Below are positions 1-8,212 of a stretch of 64,000 nt of DNA, piece by piece (positions within the stretch are counted from its first letter, which is position 1; each line of letters starts with the position of its first letter). Both the position numbers and the translations under genes were made by a program. The stretch spans positions 1-64,000 of the forward strand of contig NZ_JAIQZF010000002.1 of assembly GCF_020164585.1 (NCBI RefSeq). The letters run 5' to 3'. This stretch comes from Psychroflexus curvus. Lineage in GTDB: Bacteria > Bacteroidota > Bacteroidia > Flavobacteriales > Flavobacteriaceae. The notes under the pieces were generated by a model that saw only the letters and a program-made list of their open reading frames with translations, was not told the DNA's origin and ran no database searches.

Positions 1-349
1 TCAATTCTTACGATACTGTTCAGATTCAAGAAGGACTCTCAATAAGGTGATTATCTCAAGGGCGATATACGTAATTGTTATCAAGGGAAGAACCATACTC
101 TTATTGAGACCCTTTATAATTGATTCTTTAAATTTATAAATCTATATTTATATGAAATCAAACATACGAGGGAAATGCCGATAGGCAAAGGGTGTTAATC
201 TATAACGCTGTAACACCAAGCCCAATTTTAAATCCCGCAAACCAGGAAATTTTCAATTTACATAGGTTTTCGAGGATGCTCTTGTTCTACTCGGCACTTG
301 CTTGGCTTTAACTAAAATCTTATGTTTATAAAATGTAGAATTAACTCAG
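1..349. other. Gene-free left edge with a degenerate repeat
   Basis: I see no convincing coding region here on either strand. Positions 172-224 hold a stretch (GAAATGCCG, then GGCAAAGGGTGTTAA, then AACACCAAGCC) that recurs in diverged form at 2738-2812, on the other side of the ppx gene. GGTGTT and AACACC can pair, so each copy could form a weak stem. What lies to the left of the window is unknown. Confidence 0.4.
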
Positions 350-520
350 ATGGAGAGCGTAAAAGGTAGTGGTCCTTGTTTTAACGATGTAGCGTATGGT
401 ACAATTGCTAATGCTGCTGGCTTTTTTGCTCCAGTTGTCCGGTCTGTTGCAATAGGACTTACTTGCATTTTTTTAATGGAATGTGATGGTGAAACAGCTG
501 CAGGAACAGAAGGGTGGTGA
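350..520 (+). CDS. Possible bacteriocin-like peptide with a truncated double-glycine-type leader
   Basis: Reading from the ATG at 350 gives a 56-residue peptide that starts MESVKGSGPCF, has a Gly/Ala-rich hydrophobic middle (GTIANAAGFFAPVV), two cysteines and ends at TGA 518-520. Read in frame upstream, the residues NVELTQ precede it back to a TAA at 329-331. NVELTQMESVKGSG looks like the C-terminal part of a double-glycine secretion leader, in which a hydrophobic E-L-x-x-M-x-x-V pattern ends at two small residues. A start at ATG 322 would join it only if one base were lost from the AAAA run at 330-333. It may therefore be a broken leader, or the resemblance may be chance. The next small open frame overlaps or follows it directly. 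No ribosome-binding site or transporter is visible. Function is not established. Confidence 0.3.
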   Translation: MESVKGSGPCFNDVAYGTIANAAGFFAPVVRSVAIGLTCIFLMECDGETAAGTEGW

Positions 521-533
521 TAACTTTTATATA

Positions 534-671
534 ATGAAGAAGATAGAAAGAAGATTAATTTTTATATTACCAACAATACCTATATTTTTTATAATCGGTA
601 CCAAAATTGCCATAATTTATTTAATCCTAGTAAACATAGGAATTTATTTTTATGAGAATAGAAAAAACTAA
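534..671 (+). CDS. Small two-helix membrane peptide, unknown
   Basis: From the ATG at 534 this encodes 45 residues: a basic start (MKKIERR), then two hydrophobic stretches separated by GTK, and a charged tail. This is the layout of a small inner-membrane protein. The frame is also open from a GTG at 483, which would add 17 polar residues and overlap the preceding 56-residue frame; I prefer the internal ATG because the extra residues are read off the neighbouring coding sequence. It follows the leader-like peptide by 13 bp. Small hydrophobic proteins in that position are sometimes bacteriocin immunity proteins, but nothing in the sequence proves this. It has no family I recognise. Confidence 0.3.
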   Translation: MKKIERRLIFILPTIPIFFIIGTKIAIIYLILVNIGIYFYENRKN

Positions 672-941
672 CTTAAAGCAGGAATTGTTTCTTATGGTTT
701 AGTTAGCATGGAGGAAAACGGATGTTATGGATAGTCTATAAGATTAACAACTGAATTTATATTTTCAATGAAATATTTATTACCAAAAAGGAATATTTTT
801 TTCAAAACTATTTGCAATTATCTGTCTATATCATAAACCAAAGATTAAGTAAGTCGTTTCTGAAACTTCAAATTCTCAATACTCGTTTAAAAAATTACTT
901 ATCTTAGAATTCTAGCAATTAACTTTTCTAAAATTTAAAAG

Positions 942-2534
942 ATGAGCGACAATTCTTCTAATTCTGAGGCAACCAAGCGCATAGCCGCCATAGACCTGGG
1001 TACCAACTCTTTTCATGCCGTTCTGGTAGACATTTATCCCGATGGTAGTTTCCGCACAGTAAATAAGCTTAAAGAAATGGTTATCCTCGCTGAAAAGGGA
1101 CTGGAAGACAGGTTGAGCCGTGACGCTATGGATCGTGGATTAGAAGCGCTTAAAAGAATAAAGTTTTTGTGCGACAGCCATCATGTCGAAACTATTCTTG
1201 CCTATGCCACCAGTGCTATTCGGGAAGCTGAAAATGGAGGTGATTTTATTAAAGAGGCTGAAAAAGAAACAGGGATTAGGATTCGGGCTATTTCTGGAAA
1301 AATAGAGGCCGAATTGATCGGTATAGCCATTAGATACAGTATTGATTTAAAAGATGAAATGGTGCTTATGGCCGATATCGGCGGTGGAAGTGTTGAATTT
1401 ATCATTGGCAATCATCAGAAGTTTATCTATCATAATAGTTTAAAACTGGGGGTAGCTCGTATGGCTGCTGCCTTTGTGAATTCAGACCCAATTGAAGACA
1501 AAGATATTGATCACTTACAAAAGCACTATAGAGATGAACTTGCCGAAGTCCTAAAACTGGCCAAAGAACATCATGTAAAAACCATCATTGGCTCTTCTGG
1601 AACTATGGAAAATATAGCTGAAATGGTAGCCCATAAAAACTCTCTTCCAACCAAGATGAGTCTAAATGAACTTGAATTTAGCAGCCTTGATTTTAAAGAC
1701 TTATACGCCAACTTTATCAAACTGGATAAAAAGCAACGACTTGATAAAAAAGGCTTAGAAGAGAAAAGAGTTGATATCATTAATCCTGGGATGGTTTTAG
1801 TGAAGTTTCTTGTGGATGAGCTTAAACTTGAAACGATTAAAATATCAGAAGCAGCCCTCAGAGAAGGGATGATCATGAATTTTATCACTAACAAAAAAGA
1901 ACAGCTTAACCTGGACCTCGTCGCCAATTTCAAAGACCCGCGCCGACGAAGTGTTTTTGAATTACTTCGTAAATGCAACTGGGCGGAGGCACATTCCCAG
2001 CATGTTGCTAATTTTGCGCTTCAACTTTTTGATGAATTTAAGCTGGAATTAAAGTTAAAAGAAAAGGATAGGGAGTTACTGGAATTTGCGGCTTTACTGC
2101 ATGATATCGGTTATTATATCTCCTATCGAAAGCACCATAAGCATGCGCTTTATTTGATACGCTATTCAGATTTGCTAGGGTTTAAAGAGGATGAAATCAA
2201 TATAATGGCCAATGTAGCCCGGTATCATAGAAAATCTGCACCGCATAAACGCCATAAGCGGTATAGAAAATTAAACAAAGCCAACCGAAAACGAGTTAAA
2301 AAATTGTCTGCAATCCTAAGGATTGCTGATGGTTTGGATAGGAGTCATTATCAAAATGTGCAAAAACTGGAAATCGAGCATAAAGAGGAAACCGTCCACC
2401 TGCGTATCACGACACAGGCAGACCCTGAGCTTGAAATCTGGGGAACTCTGCGCAAAGCGGATCTCCTTGAAAAATTAATCGGGAAAACAATAAAAGTTTT
2501 TTCAGAGGGAAGAAAAGGCAACACCATAGACTGA
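942..2534 (+). CDS. ppx: Ppx/GppA family exopolyphosphatase/(p)ppGpp phosphatase with C-terminal HD domain
   Basis: This 530-residue protein belongs to the actin-fold Ppx/GppA family, which removes terminal phosphate from polyphosphate or converts pppGpp to ppGpp in the cytoplasm. The first phosphate-binding loop (AAIDLGTNSFH) lies near residues 15-25, the second (ADIGGGSVEF) near 144-153, and IGSSGT follows near 210. From about residue 330 there is an HD-type domain with LLHDIGYY near 383-390. This two-part layout and the length fit the long GppA-type enzymes. Sequence alone does not decide between polyphosphate and pppGpp as the main substrate. The ATG at 942 is the natural start because the ATP-loop begins 14 residues later. 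It stands alone, convergent with the S9 peptidase. Confidence 0.9.
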   Translation: MSDNSSNSEATKRIAAIDLGTNSFHAVLVDIYPDGSFRTVNKLKEMVILAEKGLEDRLSRDAMDRGLEALKRIKFLCDSHHVETILAYATSAIREAENGGDFIKEAEKETGIRIRAISGKIEAELIGIAIRYSIDLKDEMVLMADIGGGSVEFIIGNHQKFIYHNSLKLGVARMAAAFVNSDPIEDKDIDHLQKHYRDELAEVLKLAKEHHVKTIIGSSGTMENIAEMVAHKNSLPTKMSLNELEFSSLDFKDLYANFIKLDKKQRLDKKGLEEKRVDIINPGMVLVKFLVDELKLETIKISEAALREGMIMNFITNKKEQLNLDLVANFKDPRRRSVFELLRKCNWAEAHSQHVANFALQLFDEFKLELKLKEKDRELLEFAALLHDIGYYISYRKHHKHALYLIRYSDLLGFKEDEINIMANVARYHRKSAPHKRHKRYRKLNKANRKRVKKLSAILRIADGLDRSHYQNVQKLEIEHKEETVHLRITTQADPELEIWGTLRKADLLEKLIGKTIKVFSEGRKGNTID

Positions 2535-2737
2535 GAAAAATGTCATCCTAGCTTTGCATTCACTTAAAAATCTGTTTTAATGCCCAAAATAAGACTATCT
2601 ATAGCTAAAAACAAAAGCCAACTATATAAAGTCCCTGACAGGACAATTCCCAGATTAATTAAGGTTAATCTAGCTAACGTCAAGCCTTTTTATAAATTTC
2701 TTACTTTCATTACATCCAACTCCCGTCTTCCCTTGAA

Positions 2738-2812
2738 GGAAATGCCGAAGGCAATGGGTGTTTTTGTTAATAATGAAGGAGCTCACCAAAACAGATAACA
2801 CCAAGCCTAATA
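2738..2812. repeat. Diverged second copy of the 172-224 repeat
   Basis: GAAATGCCG at 2739-2747 followed by GGCAATGGGTGTT and, after a spacer, AACACCAAGCC matches the order of elements at 172-224. The two copies lie either side of ppx in the same orientation. A 72-residue frame crossing this stretch (2580-2798) has no recognisable features, so I do not call it a gene. Confidence 0.45.
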
Positions 2813-2846
2813 AAAACTCTAAACCTTGGGCTAAAAAAAACTTCCA

Positions 2847-2931
2847 ACCTGTCCCGCTAGGGACTATTTATAGGTAAAATCTATAGCGTTAACCAAGCCA
2901 GCGTGCCGTAGGTACGCCATATGATTTGTGA
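2847..2931 (+). repeat. Single copy of the A-B hairpin repeat
   Basis: GTCCCGCTAGGGAC (hairpin A) followed by a GGTAAAA flank, then GTGCCGTAGGTACGCCATATG (hairpin B, shortened here to GTGCCGTAGGTAC) about 45 bp later. It is the same A-B arrangement as in the larger arrays at 6.35-7.35 and 16.2-17.6 kb. It sits in the convergent gap between ppx and the S9 peptidase. The rest of the 2535-2992 gap shows nothing else. Confidence 0.7.
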
Positions 2932-2992
2932 GGTTTGTGTTATCCTGTTTCCTTTGCCTTGTCTAATATCTAATGTCTGATGTCTATTATCT

Positions 2993-5344
2993 CTATCTCC
3001 CAATCGTTCTTTCAAAAAGCTCTAAAATCCGTCTGTACTCATCCGTCCAGCTGCTGGGCTGGGTAAAACCATGCCCTTCGACTGGATATACCGCCAGTTC
3101 CCAGTCCTCTTTTTCCAGCTCGATCAAGCGTTGAGAAAGCCGCACCACATCCTGAAAATGCACATTGGTATCGACGATTCCATGAGCGATGAGCAAATGC
3201 CCTTCTAAACCTTCTGCGAAGTAAATAGGTGACGATTTTCTATAGGCTTCTGGGTCGAGGTGAGGTTCGTTTAATATGTTTGACGTATAGCCATGGTTGT
3301 AGTGCGCCCAGTCGGTCACCGAGCGTAAGGCTGCTCCTGCAGCAAAGGTATCCGGCTCATTGAACATCGCCATCAAGGTGATAAATCCGCCATAACTACC
3401 GCCGTAGATGCCTATTTTATCTGGATTGACGCCGTGATTTTCGACGAGATATTCAGCACCATCCACTTGATCGGATAAGTCTTTACCGCCCATATGTCGG
3501 TAGATTCCTGTTCGCCAGTCTCTACCATACCCGGCACTTCCTCTATAATCGATGTCCAAAACGGTATAACCCAAATCGGTTAACAAATTATGAAACATGT
3601 ATTCTCTAAAGTAACTCGACCACCATTTGTGAGCATTTTGCAAATAACCCGCACCGTGTACAAAAATGACGGCAGCGTTGTTGTCTACACTTTCTTCAGG
3701 TTTGTAAAGCCTCGCATAAGGTTGGGCACCGTCTTCAGCTTCAAACTGAATGAGTTCGGGCGTTCTCCAGTTGTAGGCGCTAAATTCGTCTGACTGTCCG
3801 CTTGTTAACTGTTTTGGAGTGGCATTGGCTTTAGTTTTCTTTAAGTATAATTCTTCTGGCGTATTCGAATTGGAAAATACGATTGCCATTTGCTTTTCAT
3901 CCGGAGACAAGATCACGCTGTTTTTACCTTCCATAGACGTCAACTGCGTTGCTTTTCCTCCCATAACCGGCATTTTGTAGAAATGACGTTCGCCCGGATG
4001 CACTTCAGAAGAAGTGAAGAACCAAGAGGTTTTGTCGTTGGATAATTGCGGACTAAAGACTTCGTAATCGCCTTTAGTCAGTTGCTTTTGAGTGTTATTT
4101 TCCACATCATGCAGATATAGGTGAGAGTAGCCAGTCGCTTCCGACTGATAGTACACATGCTTATCGTCTTCCAGCCAGCCTAAAGTTCCGCCACCGTAAT
4201 ATCTGCCTATGCCTGGTCCTGCAATCCAGGCCTCATCATGTTGCCTGTCTAGAGTTTTCAGACCTCCTGTATCCAGGTTCAGAAGAGCAATCCATCGGTC
4301 TTTGTTGTCCTGTGCTCTTATGGATACGACTGCATGCTGATCTTCAGATGAAAATTTCACATCCGAAAAGCTCACCGCTCTTTCCTTTTCTTCCCATTCT
4401 CTATCCGGATAGTTTTCGGTGTATTCTGGCAAATCTGTGATGCCTGGAAGATTAGACACATCTACTTTAAAAACGGTGTCCTTTTGGATATGATACAGAT
4501 ACAAGTTTCTCTGAGTCGTTTGATCACCGACTTTGCTCCTGGCATTCAGCATTTCGGTGTAGCCAGATGCATCGATATAATCGGGTACTCCCGTATTATC
4601 TCCAGACTCCGGTGTATACGTCTGGAAGGTCAGGAACTCACCCGTTTCGCTTATGCTGAAGTTGAATGCTCTCTGCTTGTCTAAGTAAAACGTGTATTCC
4701 TCTTCCTCTAGTAAGGCCTTGTTTTTTTCTCGTAACTCCCGGTTTTCTTTTTGAACTCTGACTTCTTCCAAAAGGCTTAAATTCTCCTCTTCCAGCCATT
4801 GGTTTTTTTCAGATGTCTTGGAGTCTTTGTCCCTGGAACTTCCGGACTGTATGTTGGTTTTCTTCTGAATTTGTCCCAGCTCTACATTATAAACATAGAG
4901 ATTGTTATTCGCGATAAAGGCATATTCAGAATCGGTGATGAACTTTGGACTGCTGATGCGTTCCCCTAAATCCAAGACCAGATGGGTCTGATTTTTCCTG
5001 ATGTCATAGCGGTATAAATCGCCTGATTTGACAAAAAGCTTTGCCGTGCGCTTGTCGTTATAATCGCCGCTGGAAGACACTCTTGTTTTGATTTCATCCA
5101 GACTGACTTTTTGAATTTCAGACGTGTTTTTTAAACTGATTTTATACAGGGAATCGGAGACATTTTGCTCTGGATTGTAGTCAAAGTAAATCACATTGGA
5201 CTGTTCGTTCCAGGCTACATCAGAAGGAAATGTGCCCATCCAGTTGGGGTCTTGCATGATTTTTTGGACAGACATGTCGGATTGTGCAAATCCACTAAGG
5301 CTTGCCAGAAACGCAACACTAAGAATTCGTAAAGATAGAGTCAT
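2993..5344 (-). CDS. S9 family prolyl oligopeptidase / dipeptidyl-peptidase, exported
   Basis: A 783-residue serine peptidase of family S9 (DPP-IV/acylaminoacyl-peptidase type). The N-terminus is a signal peptide ending near LSGFAQ (residues 1-21), so it acts in the periplasm or at the outer membrane. The middle is a long beta-propeller-like region with an unusual charged, coiled-coil-like insert near residues 170-225. The C-terminal alpha/beta hydrolase domain has the nucleophile in GGSYGGF (Ser near 650), Asp in HGIVDTN (near 725) and His in VEGHGF (near 758), so the triad is complete. These enzymes cut dipeptides or short peptides from N-termini, typical of protein-feeding flavobacteria. 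It is transcribed divergently from the ChaN-like gene from a clear -7 element at 5370-5377. Confidence 0.93.
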   Translation of the reverse strand: MTLSLRILSVAFLASLSGFAQSDMSVQKIMQDPNWMGTFPSDVAWNEQSNVIYFDYNPEQNVSDSLYKISLKNTSEIQKVSLDEIKTRVSSSGDYNDKRTAKLFVKSGDLYRYDIRKNQTHLVLDLGERISSPKFITDSEYAFIANNNLYVYNVELGQIQKKTNIQSGSSRDKDSKTSEKNQWLEEENLSLLEEVRVQKENRELREKNKALLEEEEYTFYLDKQRAFNFSISETGEFLTFQTYTPESGDNTGVPDYIDASGYTEMLNARSKVGDQTTQRNLYLYHIQKDTVFKVDVSNLPGITDLPEYTENYPDREWEEKERAVSFSDVKFSSEDQHAVVSIRAQDNKDRWIALLNLDTGGLKTLDRQHDEAWIAGPGIGRYYGGGTLGWLEDDKHVYYQSEATGYSHLYLHDVENNTQKQLTKGDYEVFSPQLSNDKTSWFFTSSEVHPGERHFYKMPVMGGKATQLTSMEGKNSVILSPDEKQMAIVFSNSNTPEELYLKKTKANATPKQLTSGQSDEFSAYNWRTPELIQFEAEDGAQPYARLYKPEESVDNNAAVIFVHGAGYLQNAHKWWSSYFREYMFHNLLTDLGYTVLDIDYRGSAGYGRDWRTGIYRHMGGKDLSDQVDGAEYLVENHGVNPDKIGIYGGSYGGFITLMAMFNEPDTFAAGAALRSVTDWAHYNHGYTSNILNEPHLDPEAYRKSSPIYFAEGLEGHLLIAHGIVDTNVHFQDVVRLSQRLIELEKEDWELAVYPVEGHGFTQPSSWTDEYRRILELFERTIGR

Positions 5345-5369
5345 GGGGTATTTTGTTTTGAGAATTATT

Positions 5370-5377
5370 CAAATATA
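5370..5377 (-). promoter_or_regulatory. Bacteroidetes -7 promoter element for the S9 peptidase
   Basis: On the minus strand the sequence reads TATATTTG, an exact TAnnTTTG match, 25 bp upstream of the peptidase ATG. It lies in the 96-bp divergent gap with the ChaN-like gene. Confidence 0.6.
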
Positions 5378-5440
5378 ATAGGTTTTCGCAGAAAGCTAAG
5401 AGTCGAAATCTTACTAACTTTAAACCTTGATGATAACACT

Positions 5441-6310
5441 ATGACCAAAAATTTCAACATAGGTTTAATGCTTTTGCTCATGTTCAGCTTTGCGAAAGGC
5501 TTTGCACAGGAGAAAAAAGCCTTTGCACTCTTTAGCCAGGCCGGGGAACCCCTCACGTATCAACGTATTCTGGATAGCATTTCCAAAACGGATGTGGTGT
5601 TGTTTGGTGAATTTCACAACAATCCGATTTCGCACTGGCTTCAGTTTGAACTGGCTTCTGACTTGAAAAAAAACAACATCAATCTTATTCTGGGAGCAGA
5701 AATGTTCGAAACCGACACCCAGGAGGTACTCGATCGTTATCTCAGCGATAGTCTGGCAGAAAGCGATTTCAGAAAAAAAGCAAGAGTATGGACGAATTAT
5801 AACACCGATTATAAGCCAATTGTGGACTTTGCAAAATCGACCTCAACACCCTTTATAGCCACCAATATCCCTCGACCATATGCTACAAAAATTTATAAAA
5901 ACGGAGGTTTTTCGGCTTTAGATTCGCTTTCCCAAAATGAATATAAACTTATGGCTCCTTTGCCCATTCCGTTTGATAGTGAATTGAATTCTTACCAGAA
6001 CATGCTGAAGATGATGGGCGGTCATGGTGGCGAAGACCTCGTGAAAGCCCAGGCCATAAAAGATGCGACGATGGCACATTTTATTTTGAAAAACTTAAAA
6101 CCCAATCAGGTGTTTTTTCACCTGAATGGCAGTTACCATTCCAATGATTTTGAAGGGATTTACTGGTATTTGAAAACCTACAACCCCGATGTGAATATTC
6201 TTACCATCTCCACCGTAGAACAAAATGAATTGAATAGTTTATGCGAAGAACACCTCAACAAAGCAAATTTCATTATCGCTGTGGATGAAGATATGACAAA
6301 AACCTATTGA
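5441..6310 (+). CDS. ChaN family (haem-binding, iron-regulated) exported protein
   Basis: This 289-residue protein resembles the ChaN/DUF399 family, whose Campylobacter member is an iron-regulated, haem-binding surface lipoprotein. The N-terminus is a cleavable signal peptide (hydrophobic GLMLLLMFSF then AKGFAQ, residues 8-23) without a lipobox cysteine, so it is probably periplasmic. The conserved LFGEFHNNP near residue 55 and HLNGSYHSNDFEGI near 232 are the family's characteristic blocks. It starts at ATG 5441, divergent from the S9 peptidase, and is followed by a 1.1-kb repeat array, so it is monocistronic. Haem binding itself is inferred from the family, not visible in the sequence. Confidence 0.8.
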   Translation: MTKNFNIGLMLLLMFSFAKGFAQEKKAFALFSQAGEPLTYQRILDSISKTDVVLFGEFHNNPISHWLQFELASDLKKNNINLILGAEMFETDTQEVLDRYLSDSLAESDFRKKARVWTNYNTDYKPIVDFAKSTSTPFIATNIPRPYATKIYKNGGFSALDSLSQNEYKLMAPLPIPFDSELNSYQNMLKMMGGHGGEDLVKAQAIKDATMAHFILKNLKPNQVFFHLNGSYHSNDFEGIYWYLKTYNPDVNILTISTVEQNELNSLCEEHLNKANFIIAVDEDMTKTY

Positions 6311-6351
6311 GTAGATATTGGATCTATCTCACCAAGAGCAAAATACAAGTA

Positions 6352-7350
6352 ATATAACATATTTTGTACCTAACGGCACAAGGTCGTACGTGTAGTCTTG
6401 TAGTTACCATATGAAGTCTCTAACGAGACAATTCTACCAAAAACAAAGAAACAAGACACTTCTAATAAAAGTTCGATTCACCAATTTAAAATTGGTACAT
6501 CAATCCGAGTCCTAAAATTCACAAAATCACTCAAAACAGTTGTGATTCAACCTGTCCCGCTAGGGACTATAGATTGGTAAAACTTAAAACAGAACCCAAG
6601 TCAGCGTTCCCATAGGTACACCATATGTTTTAGACAGGTCTTCACTATTCATATCCTGTACCTAACGGCACAAGATGTCAAAAGGGCGGTTTCAAGTTAC
6701 CGATATAAGGTCTCTAACGAGACAATTCCAACATAAGGTTTTAAAAAAAGGTTATGATGTAAAGCCTTAAAGCTATATAGCTAAACTCAATTTTAAATCT
6801 ATAATTCTTGTTCTTTAACAAAGTATGTAACCTGTCCCGTTAGGGACTATAGATTGGTAAAAGCTAACGCGTCAACTGAACCAGCGTGCCTTTAGGTACG
6901 CCATATGTTTTGAATATTGTTTTGGGTAATCCATAACTCTAAGTTGATTATACATAGCCTGTGCCTAACGGCACAAAGTCGTACGTGTAGTCTTTTCGTT
7001 ACCGATATGAGGTCTCTAAACAGACAACTCTACCCATAAAGCAGATGAAGTAAAAGCTCTTAATCAGTGTTTGATAGTTAATTCAAGAGAAGTATATCGA
7101 CAATTCAACTTCTAAGTTTTATCAACTTACTCAAAACCGAAAACATTAATCTATCCCGTTAGGGACTAGAGATTGGTAAAACTTAAAGCGGAACTCAAGT
7201 CAGCGTGCCGTTAGGTACACCATATGTTTTGAATGTTGCTTTGGGTAATCCATAACTCTAAGTTGATTATACATAGCCTGTGCCTTAAGATACAGGCTGG
7301 TGCGGATAGTCTTTAAGTTACCGATATGAAGTTTCTTAACAGACAAAACC
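6352..7350. repeat. Array of about three composite A-B / inverted B-A hairpin units
   Basis: The gap 6311-7435 holds no gene and is filled with a repeat. Hairpin cores in order: 6366-6379 (inverted B, GTACCTAACGGCAC), 6416-6429 (inverted A variant, GTCTCTAACGAGAC), 6554-6567 (A), 6605-6618 (degenerate B), 6658-6671 (inverted B), 6710-6723 (inverted A), 6834-6847 (A), 6886-6899 (B), 6961-6974 (inverted B), 7012-7025 (degenerate inverted A), 7154-7167 (A), 7206-7219 (B), then decayed inverted B and A to about 7350. The unit A-B-B'-A' recurs about every 280-320 bp. A 50-bp stretch around 6917-6967 is nearly identical to 7235-7285. No RNA gene or protein is evident. Confidence 0.85.
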
Positions 7351-7435
7351 ACTTTTAATTGCTGAATCCGATCCTACAGACAAAGAAAAGATGATCGGAA
7401 TTATTAAATTAGTTTTAAGTTTTTAATTTAGTGCT

Positions 7436-8212
7436 ATGAGCGAAACCCTAAAAATAACCTACATACAAACCGAACTGACCTGGGAACATCCCAAAGCCAA
7501 CAAGGCCCATTTTGAAAAAAAACTTTCAGAATGCCCGTCAGATACAGATTTGATCATTCTTCCGGAGATGTTTACCACTGGTTTTTCTATGAATGCTAAA
7601 GCTAATGCTGAAGAAGTAGAAGCGGTTTTAGGATGGATGAAAACTCAGTCTAAAAAGTTTCAAGTGGCCCTCACCGGTAGTGCCATGGTAAAAGAACATG
7701 GAAACTATTTCAACAGGATGTTTTTTGTAGAACCCGATGGAAAAGTATCCAAATACGACAAAAAACACCTGTTCACTTTAGCCAAAGAACATGAAACCTA
7801 CACGCCTGGTAACGAAAGATGTGTTGTGGAGTATAAAGGCTGGAAACTATGCTTACAGGTGTGTTACGACCTTCGTTTTCCGGTTTGGGCGAGAAATAGG
7901 GATGATTATGAGGTGTTGATCTATGTCGCCAACTGGCCAGAAAAGCGCGTTTCTGCCTGGGATATTTTATTGCAGGCCAGAGCTGTTGAAAACATGAGTT
8001 ACTGCATTGGACTCAACATCATTGGCACTGATGGTAATAATTTCCCTTATGTTGGTCATTCTGCAGCTTATGACGCGCTTGGCAAATCTCTAAGCGAGCA
8101 CGACCCCGAAGAAGAAGCCGTACAAACCGTTACCCTTGAAAAAACTCACCTTAATCAGCTAAGAGACAAATTAGGGTTTTTAAGAGACAAGGACCCGTTT
8201 AGTATAGGCTAA
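7436..8212 (+). CDS. Carbon-nitrogen hydrolase, omega-amidase type (NIT2/YafV-like)
   Basis: A 258-residue nitrilase-superfamily enzyme. The Glu-Lys-Cys catalytic triad is visible: Glu in ILPEMFTTGFSM (near 43), Lys in YDKKHLF (near 111) and Cys in LQVCYDLRFPVW (near 144). DLRFP after the cysteine and GNERCVVEYKGWK before it are typical of omega-amidases, which hydrolyse 2-oxoglutaramate or 2-oxosuccinamate to the oxo-acid and ammonia and so repair a side product of transamination. It is cytoplasmic. It lies downstream of the 1.1-kb repeat array, and its last 14 bp overlap the convergent Ig-like lipoprotein gene. The substrate is inferred from the subfamily. Confidence 0.88.
   Translation: MSETLKITYIQTELTWEHPKANKAHFEKKLSECPSDTDLIILPEMFTTGFSMNAKANAEEVEAVLGWMKTQSKKFQVALTGSAMVKEHGNYFNRMFFVEPDGKVSKYDKKHLFTLAKEHETYTPGNERCVVEYKGWKLCLQVCYDLRFPVWARNRDDYEVLIYVANWPEKRVSAWDILLQARAVENMSYCIGLNIIGTDGNNFPYVGHSAAYDALGKSLSEHDPEEEAVQTVTLEKTHLNQLRDKLGFLRDKDPFSIG

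Noticed and set aside
2580-2798. 72-residue protein-coding frame after ppx
   Set aside because: It crosses a degenerate repeat, has no recognisable domain, and no promoter element is seen before it.
6460-6500. GTTCGATTCACCAATTT-like stretch as a tRNA T-arm
   Set aside because: No acceptor stem, anticodon arm or D arm can be fitted around it, and it lies in the repeat array.
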